Source: JANPLD01 sp031426355
GTDB taxonomy: Bacteria > Pseudomonadota > Alphaproteobacteria > Rickettsiales > UBA8987
DNA: 11,467 nt
NCBI GenBank assembly: GCA_031426355.1
Contig: JANPLD010000092.1
Location: 1 to 11,467 of the forward strand
Direction: 5' to 3'
In this document: piece after piece, positions 6,455 through 11,467 of the stretch
Layout of the letters: each line of letters opens with the position of its first letter
How positions within the stretch are numbered: the stretch's first letter is position 1
Position numbers and translations under genes: made by a program
The notes under the pieces: generated by a model
Told to the model about the DNA's origin: nothing
Databases searched by the model: none
The model's input: the letters and a program-made list of their open reading frames with translations, nothing else

Positions 6455-6547
6455 TGAGAATGGTTTCTCAGAATGAAGAATTTTGTGCTGCTTTCATCTG
6501 CCGTAAAATCATATTTCTGTGATCATTCTCTTTAAAAAAGAGGTTAT
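6455..6547 (+). promoter_or_regulatory. Leader with a hairpin covering the ParB-MTase ribosome-binding site
   Basis: CTCTTT (6528-6533) pairs with AAAGAG (6537-6542), and U6527-G6543 can extend it, so the Shine-Dalgarno AGAGG at 6539-6543 is hidden. Upstream, TGAGAA-TGGT-TTCTCA (6455-6470) forms its own hairpin. However, GAGAATGGTT (6456-6465) can instead pair with GATCATTCTC (6521-6530), ten pairs including two G-U. That would remove CTC from the sequestering stem and free the site. The two arrangements exclude each other, the layout of a translational switch. AT-rich sequence makes some chance pairing expected. Confidence 0.4.
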
Positions 6548-7846
6548 ATGACCAAAAATTTCAACGACTTAAGAATTTCAATGGTATCAATAGATACATT
6601 GAAACCATATAAAAATAATGCGCGTAAGCACTCTGATAAACAAATTCAGCAGATTGCTAACAGCATAAGTAATTTTGGTTTTAATGTACCAATAGTTACT
6701 GATGCCAATAATGAAATTATTACTGGTCACGGAAGATATGAGGCTGCAAAAAAGCGAGGGCTAAAAGAAGTTCCAGTAATAAGAGCTGAACATCTGACCG
6801 AAGCTGAGATCAAAGCTTATAGAATAGCTGATAATAAAATAGCTCAGAATTCAAGTTGGGATGATAACCTACTAAAAATTGAGCTGAAAGAACTCTCAAT
6901 ATCAACAGAGTTTGACTTAGAGATAACTGGTTTTGAGATGTCGGAAATTGATATTATTTTAGATGATGCAGTATCAGGTGATGACGACCCAGATGATGAT
7001 GTTCCAGCAATAGATAACTCCCCTGCGATTACAAAGCCTGGTGATATCTGGCAACTGGGTGATAACACCTTAATGTGCAGTGATTCACTCAACCGTGAAA
7101 CTTACAAAAATTCAATGGGCAGCAATAAGGCGGATGCAGTTATTACTGACCCACCGTATAATGTAAAAATAAACGGCCATGTTTGTGGTAATGGTAAAGT
7201 AAAACATTCTGAATTCGCTATGGCTTCAGGTGAACTGTCAGAGGGTGAGTTTGACATGTTTCTCTATACTACCTGCGCCAATATGGCAGAGTTTAGTAAA
7301 GATGGTTCACTGCATTATATTTTTATGGATTGGCGTCATATTGATGCGCTATTAAAGGCAGGTAAAACAGTTTACACAGATCTAAAAAATATTTGCGTCT
7401 GGAATAAAGATAATGGTGGAATGGGTTCTTTGTACCGCTCTAAGCACGAGTTTGTTGCTGTGTTTAAACACGGTACCATGCCTCACACTAACAATATTGA
7501 GTTAGGCAAATATGGTAGATACCGAACTAATGTCTGGGATTATAAGGGCGTTAATAGCTTCGGTAAAAACCAGAAGGATCTCAAAATGCATCCCACTGTA
7601 AAACCAGTTGCGCTGCTTGCTGACGCCATCAAAGATTGTACCAAACGCGGTGACTCGGTTCTTGATCCATTTGCAGGCTCTGGTTCAACTCTGATCGCAG
7701 CTGAACGCACTGGCCGTGTTGCCTACTGCATTGAACTCGATCCTAAGTATTGCGATGTCATCATCAGGCGCTGGCAGGATATGACAGGTAGGGAGGCATA
7801 TCACACTGACAGCCTGTATAGTTTTAATGAACTTTCAACATTGTAG
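6548..7846 (+). CDS. ParB-domain / adenine- or cytosine-N4 DNA methyltransferase fusion
   Basis: Phage-type DNA methyltransferase of 432 residues. The N-terminal ParB/Srx-like domain (about 12-105) has VSIDTLKPYKNNARKH and GHGRYEAAKKRG (60-71). An acidic linker (139-152, rich in Asp) leads to an N6/N4-MTase domain. Catalytic motif DPPYNV is at 201-206, HPTVKP at 348-353, and the S-adenosylmethionine loop DPFAGSGS at 373-380, with ELDPKYC at 396-402. The catalytic motif precedes the cofactor loop, as in beta-class enzymes. DPPY indicates amino-group methylation (N6-adenine or N4-cytosine); the target site cannot be read. No cognate restriction enzyme is adjacent, so this looks like an orphan phage enzyme for self-protection, packaging or regulation. 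The ATG is preceded by AGAGG, which lies in a hairpin. Confidence 0.93.
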   Translation: MTKNFNDLRISMVSIDTLKPYKNNARKHSDKQIQQIANSISNFGFNVPIVTDANNEIITGHGRYEAAKKRGLKEVPVIRAEHLTEAEIKAYRIADNKIAQNSSWDDNLLKIELKELSISTEFDLEITGFEMSEIDIILDDAVSGDDDPDDDVPAIDNSPAITKPGDIWQLGDNTLMCSDSLNRETYKNSMGSNKADAVITDPPYNVKINGHVCGNGKVKHSEFAMASGELSEGEFDMFLYTTCANMAEFSKDGSLHYIFMDWRHIDALLKAGKTVYTDLKNICVWNKDNGGMGSLYRSKHEFVAVFKHGTMPHTNNIELGKYGRYRTNVWDYKGVNSFGKNQKDLKMHPTVKPVALLADAIKDCTKRGDSVLDPFAGSGSTLIAAERTGRVAYCIELDPKYCDVIIRRWQDMTGREAYHTDSLYSFNELSTL

Positions 7847-7855
7847 GAGTATTCT

Positions 7856-8245
7856 ATGACAACCAATAATAATACAGGCCATTTCGGTGGCCTCGTGGGT
7901 TTTAAAAACCCACCAAAGAATGGCCAATTCAAAAAAGGCACTTCCGGAAACCTTAAAGGTAAGAAAAAGGGTGTTAAGAATTTTCGCACCGATCTTCTGG
8001 ATGAGTTACATACCAAAATAGAAATTTCTGAGGGTGGAAAAAAGGTAAAAATAACCAAACAGAAGGCACTTATCAAACGCATGATAAATGGCGCATTAAA
8101 TGGGGATATAAGAGCTACCAACACCCTGGTTCCACTAATATTAGATTTTAGCGGCTCGGAAGATGTAAAAAATAATTCTAAGCCCCTAACAGAACAGGAA
8201 CTGAATATATTAAAAAACTTTTTAACTGACGATGACGACCTATGA
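7856..8245 (+). CDS. DUF5681-family protein, likely small-terminase-position protein
   Basis: A basic protein of 129 residues. It starts with the family signature: a Gly/Asn-rich unstructured stretch (VGFKNPPKNGQFKKGTSGN) followed by LKGKKKGVKN. A helical part after residue 40 contains KQKALIKRMINGALNGDIRAT. DUF5681 proteins commonly sit immediately before a large terminase, and the strongly basic N-terminus and position suggest a DNA-binding or small-terminase-like role; this is inference from context. The ATG follows AGGAG at 7845-7849, which overlaps the stop of the methyltransferase gene. Its own stop overlaps the terminase start by four bases (ATGA). Confidence 0.82.
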   Translation: MTTNNNTGHFGGLVGFKNPPKNGQFKKGTSGNLKGKKKGVKNFRTDLLDELHTKIEISEGGKKVKITKQKALIKRMINGALNGDIRATNTLVPLILDFSGSEDVKNNSKPLTEQELNILKNFLTDDDDL

Positions 8246-9666
8246 ATAAAGATGTAACAGCTTTACTGTGCCGCCAGTTATATAAGTTAATGTCGGATAA
8301 TTTTGAGGCATTTCTAGTTGGTGCCTTCAAGGAAATGCACGGTTCAGAGATGAAGTGTAACTGGCATCACGATGTTATATGTGACTCATTAAAGGAATGC
8401 TACTTAGGCAATGAAAAACGCCTAATTATCAATGTACCGCCACGCTCGCTAAAATCGTTTATTTGTAACGTGGCCTGGCCTGCATGGCTTATGGGTAGAA
8501 ACCCCCGCATAAAAATTATCAGCATAAGCTATGCGCAGGAGCTTTCGGGTAAATTTTCACGTGATCAGCGCCAGCTAATGTCCAGCGACTGGTATCAAAC
8601 TATTTTTCCGAAGACAAAATTGAACCCCAGAAAGTCAGGAGAATCAGAATTTGAAACTACATCGGGTGGTTTTAGATTAGCTACTTCTACCGGAGGCATT
8701 CTTACCGGTAGAGGTGCTGATATAATTATTATCGATGATCCCATCAAGCCGCAAGATGCCTACTCAGAAACGCAGCGTGCTAATTGTATAAGCTGGATTG
8801 AAAATACCCTAATGACACGCTTAGATAATAAACAAAAGGGTATTATGGTCATGATCATGCAAAGATTACATGAAGAAGATCCCTCTGGCCATTTTTTAGA
8901 AAAAGGCGGCTGGAAGCATCTGAATTTTCCTGCTATCGCTGAAGATGATGAACGCTGGAAATTAAGTAATGGCAAAATATATGCTCGTAAACAAGGTGCC
9001 TTACTTCATCCTGAGCATGAATCGGTAGAAATTCTAAACAACCTAAAACGCGATATAGGTGTTATGAATTATAGCGCTCAGTATCAGCAGTGCCCAATGC
9101 CTGCCGAAGGTAACATCATAAAAGATGATTGGTTCCGCTATTATAATAAACTGCCGGAAGTTGCTTATAAGGAATATGTTATCAGTATAGACTCTGCGAT
9201 GAAAAACGGCGCAGATAATGATTGGTCTGTTTGCACAGTTTGGCTGAAATATAAAAAAGATTATTACCTGGTAGATGTTGTCAGAAGAAAAATGAATTTT
9301 CCTGAACTGCAGCGCTGTGTTAAAAAGCTGGTTCAGGATTATCGCCCCAGAAATATTCTGGTTGAAGATAAAGGTTCCGGCACATCTCTTATTCAGCAAT
9401 TAAAAGCAGAGAATATTATCTGTGCGCCATGCAAACCTGTTGGTGACAAAAGTGAAAGATTTTCTGCAGCAAGTATTGCATTCGAACAAGGAAGGGTCTT
9501 TTTCCCTGATAACAAGCCAAATTGGCTGGATACCTTAAAACATGAATTGTTATCTTTTCCGGGCTGCAAACATGACGATCAGGTAGATAGTGTAAGCCAA
9601 TTCTTAAATTGGACACTTATAAAATCTCAAAGTGGCCTGCAAATCATAAAAATCCAGGGATTTTAG
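8242..9666 (+). CDS. Phage large terminase subunit
   Basis: DNA-packaging motor ATPase and nuclease, 474 residues, full length for this family. The Walker A-like loop reads VPPRSLKS (65-72), a variant normal in this terminase group. Walker B is IIIIDDP (161-167), with the coupling-type segment MVMIMQRLHEEDPSG at 202-216. The C-terminal RNase H-like nuclease shows its acidic residues in SIDSAMK (Asp317), VEDKGSG (374-380) and HDDQVDS (444-450). All catalytic positions appear intact. It is coupled by ATGA overlap to the DUF5681 gene. What follows is not a portal gene but a DUF2924/recombinase pair, so its usual structural partners are missing from this window. Confidence 0.95.
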   Translation: MNKDVTALLCRQLYKLMSDNFEAFLVGAFKEMHGSEMKCNWHHDVICDSLKECYLGNEKRLIINVPPRSLKSFICNVAWPAWLMGRNPRIKIISISYAQELSGKFSRDQRQLMSSDWYQTIFPKTKLNPRKSGESEFETTSGGFRLATSTGGILTGRGADIIIIDDPIKPQDAYSETQRANCISWIENTLMTRLDNKQKGIMVMIMQRLHEEDPSGHFLEKGGWKHLNFPAIAEDDERWKLSNGKIYARKQGALLHPEHESVEILNNLKRDIGVMNYSAQYQQCPMPAEGNIIKDDWFRYYNKLPEVAYKEYVISIDSAMKNGADNDWSVCTVWLKYKKDYYLVDVVRRKMNFPELQRCVKKLVQDYRPRNILVEDKGSGTSLIQQLKAENIICAPCKPVGDKSERFSAASIAFEQGRVFFPDNKPNWLDTLKHELLSFPGCKHDDQVDSVSQFLNWTLIKSQSGLQIIKIQGF

Positions 9667-9706
9667 CATCTATTGACTGGACTACCTCTGCAAAGCAAGC
9701 ATTCCA

Positions 9707-9726
9707 TGGGTTACAACAATAACCCA
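9707..9726 (+). promoter_or_regulatory. Hairpin directly upstream of the DUF2924 ribosome-binding site
   Basis: Perfect 7-bp stem TGGGTTA (9707-9713), loop CAACAA, TAACCCA (9720-9726), ending where the strong Shine-Dalgarno AAGGAGGA (9726-9733) begins. There is no T-run, so it is not an intrinsic terminator. It could protect or process the mRNA between terminase and DUF2924, or hold the site open. The remaining bases of the 9667-9736 gap show no clear promoter. Confidence 0.4.
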
Positions 9727-9736
9727 AGGAGGATTT

Positions 9737-10342
9737 ATGACTAAAAAAGTAAAGACAAAGCCATCTAATTATGAAATTGAAATAAAAGAGCTAGTTCAGG
9801 ATATAGTGCATGAAGAAGTATCAAAATTGGATAAGCCAAAGCAAAATAGTACATACGATCAATGGCTACTCGCAAAAGAAACGGATGATCCGAGAAAGAT
9901 AGCGAAGGCATTTAGAAAACTAACTGAAAATTGGTTGGCTACAGCTGACGAAAATAAAATAAAAGAAATATGGGCTACTGTAGAGCCTATATATACAGAT
10001 AAAGATATTCTGCAGACAAGTGAACGTCAGAATCTATATAAAATCCAGGAGAGATTATTCGGTAAGCTTGATCTCACAAAAAAATCAAAACTAGAAAGGC
10101 TAGGTAAAACTCTCACCACGCAGGAAGAGAAATTGGTAAAGAATATAAAATATAATCTTCCTCCAGCTGGAACCATCATTAACAAAGAGTGGAATGGTAA
10201 TAGGCTCCAAGTAAAAATAGTTGAAGGTGGTTTTGAATATAAAGATAAAATTTATAAATCGCTAAGCGGTTTGGCTCGCAAGATATCAGGCTATGGAGTT
10301 TCAGGGCCGATATTCTTTGGTTTGAGAAAGAGGCCACAATAA
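9737..10342 (+). CDS. DUF2924-domain protein paired with a serine recombinase
   Basis: A 201-residue protein. The C-terminal part, from about residue 140, is a clear DUF2924 domain: PAGTIINKEWNGNRLQVKIV, GGFEYKDKIYKSLSGLARKI and the closing GPIFFGLRKR. The N-terminal 135 residues are helical and highly charged (for example KELVQDIVHEEVSKLDKPK) and I do not recognise them. DUF2924 genes are repeatedly found directly before a large serine recombinase in proteobacterial mobile elements. Here the stop overlaps the recombinase ATG by one base (TAATG), so the two products are probably made together. A role as partner or directionality factor of the recombinase, or as a DNA-binding accessory, is an inference. 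The ATG is set by AAGGAGGA four bases upstream. Confidence 0.85.
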   Translation: MTKKVKTKPSNYEIEIKELVQDIVHEEVSKLDKPKQNSTYDQWLLAKETDDPRKIAKAFRKLTENWLATADENKIKEIWATVEPIYTDKDILQTSERQNLYKIQERLFGKLDLTKKSKLERLGKTLTTQEEKLVKNIKYNLPPAGTIINKEWNGNRLQVKIVEGGFEYKDKIYKSLSGLARKISGYGVSGPIFFGLRKRPQ

Positions 10343-11467
10343 TGGCCAAAACTTTACGCTGTGCCATCTATACTAGAAAATCTACCGAAGAAGGATTGGA
10401 TATGGAGTTCAATTCTCTTGATGCGCAGCGTGAGGCCGGGGAGGCATATGTTAAAAGTCAGAAGCATGAAGGTTGGGAAGTGTTACCTGAAAAATATGAG
10501 GATGGAGGTTACTCAGGTGGTAACATGGAAAGACCAGCACTTAAAAAACTTTTGCAAGATATTGAGGCGGGAAAGATAGATGTCGTAGTAGTTTACAAAG
10601 TAGATCGCCTTTCACGTGCCCTGAGTGATTTTGCTAGGATAGTTGAGATATTTGATAAGCGGAATGTATCGTTTGTCTCGGTTACACAGCAGTTCAACAC
10701 CACAAACTCTATGGGTCGGCTCACCCTAAATGTGCTATTATCATTTGCCCAATTTGAGAGAGAGGTTACCGCAGAACGTATCAGGGATAAGTTCGCTGCC
10801 TCCAAGAAAAAAGGCATGTGGATGGGTGGTCCGCCGCCTCTGGGCTATTCCTTCAAAGACAGGAAAATCTTTATAATTCCTGAAGAGGCAAAGGTCGTGA
10901 AATATATATTCACCAGATATGCAGAGCTTTCAGAAGCAGAATCTATCACCACATTCTTGGAAGAGCTAAAAGAAAAGGGATATAAGGGTAAAAGCTGGAC
11001 CAGCTTAAAGGGAAGGAAAATAGAGGGTGTATATTTCAAGATCACTAGTATTCGTCATTTTTTAAACAATCCGATATATGTCGGCAAAATACACCATAAA
11101 GGCCAATTATATGATGGTGAGCATGAGGCTATTATCTCGCAAGATCTATGGGATAAGGTTCAGGCTAAACTTGCCAGGAAAGCTCACCGAACTCAAAATC
11201 AAAAAAGATTTGATGATAGGCCAGTTTTATTTGGCAAGATTTTTGATTATCACGATAACCGCATGACATCGTCATATTCCTACAGTTATAACAACGGCAC
11301 CCGTTATAAAATGAAATATTACATGAATGCGGAAATATACAAATATGGCAAAACTCATTCAGAATTCAAGCGTATCAGAGTAGATCATATAGATGAAACA
11401 GTAATGAATGTTGTTTCAGCTATTCACAAACTCTTTAAAAATAATTTATCAAAATCCAATGACCCTG
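10342..11467 (+). CDS. Large serine recombinase (resolvase/integrase family), 3' end outside window
   Basis: Site-specific recombinase, 375 residues visible and open to the right edge. The resolvase catalytic domain (1-160) has nucleophile Ser14 in YTRKS (10-14), the conserved Arg89 and Arg92 in KVDRLSR, and the long helix segment LLSFAQFEREVTAERI (132-147). GGPPPLGY (162-169) opens the DNA-binding Recombinase domain, with FLNNPIYVGKI at 240-250. The next region, LFGKIFDYHDNRM (296-308), aligns with the place where many large serine recombinases have a Cys-rich zinc ribbon, but no cysteine is present there; the only visible Cys is Cys7. The ATG overlaps the DUF2924 stop. It probably mobilises this element; its attachment sites are not visible here. 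Confidence 0.92.
   Translation, partial: MAKTLRCAIYTRKSTEEGLDMEFNSLDAQREAGEAYVKSQKHEGWEVLPEKYEDGGYSGGNMERPALKKLLQDIEAGKIDVVVVYKVDRLSRALSDFARIVEIFDKRNVSFVSVTQQFNTTNSMGRLTLNVLLSFAQFEREVTAERIRDKFAASKKKGMWMGGPPPLGYSFKDRKIFIIPEEAKVVKYIFTRYAELSEAESITTFLEELKEKGYKGKSWTSLKGRKIEGVYFKITSIRHFLNNPIYVGKIHHKGQLYDGEHEAIISQDLWDKVQAKLARKAHRTQNQKRFDDRPVLFGKIFDYHDNRMTSSYSYSYNNGTRYKMKYYMNAEIYKYGKTHSEFKRIRVDHIDETVMNVVSAIHKLFKNNLSKSNDP

Noticed and set aside
10361..10579. 72-codon plus-strand frame
   Set aside because: Out of frame with, and inside, the catalytic domain of the serine recombinase.

Overview
The window looks like an AT-rich Gram-negative chromosome, most likely a proteobacterium and possibly an alphaproteobacterium. 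The evidence is an RND/outer-membrane efflux pair, a QseB/PmrA-type two-component system and a membrane-anchored M48 protease. The DUF5681/terminase and DUF2924/serine-recombinase pairs further right are combinations I associate mainly with alphaproteobacterial prophages and islands. The taxon is an inference; there is no rRNA or tRNA here to settle it.

Left part (1-5166), host-like genes. On the minus strand a TolC/CzcC-type outer-membrane lipoprotein gene (661-2046) overlaps the start of a CzcA/CusA-type RND pump gene that runs off the left edge (1-671). Diverging from them is an overlapping response regulator and histidine kinase pair (2144-4137). The short divergent region holds a CTTAAC-N5-CTTAAG direct repeat with 11-base periodicity, a likely operator for that regulator, so the system plausibly controls itself and the pump. 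A convergent M48 metalloprotease gene (4381-5166, minus) follows.

Right part (about 5249-11467), a prophage- or island-like segment. It begins with a structured RNA that ends in a strong intrinsic terminator (5451-5480), immediately before a LEM-3-like GIY-YIG nuclease gene (5498-6217). A 330-base non-coding stretch (6218-6547) separates this from a ParB-MTase fusion (6548-7846), a DUF5681 protein (7856-8245), a large terminase (8242-9666), a DUF2924 protein (9737-10342) and a large serine recombinase cut by the right edge (10342-11467). The last five genes are closely packed and probably co-transcribed. No portal, capsid or tail gene lies between terminase and recombinase, so this is not an ordinary phage late operon.

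The most unusual object is in 6304-6426: five successive hairpins with different stem sequences but the same YTAGG pentaloop (TTAGG, CTAGG, TTAGG, TTAGG, CTAGG). A plausible promoter (TTTTCA, 17 bases, TACAAT) would start transcription about ten bases before the first hairpin. Downstream, a hairpin covers the ribosome-binding site of the ParB-MTase gene, and an upstream segment could pair alternatively to free it. I do not recognise this RNA. It could be a multivalent protein- or RNA-binding RNA, a regulatory leader for the phage operon, or both. All folds were made by eye.
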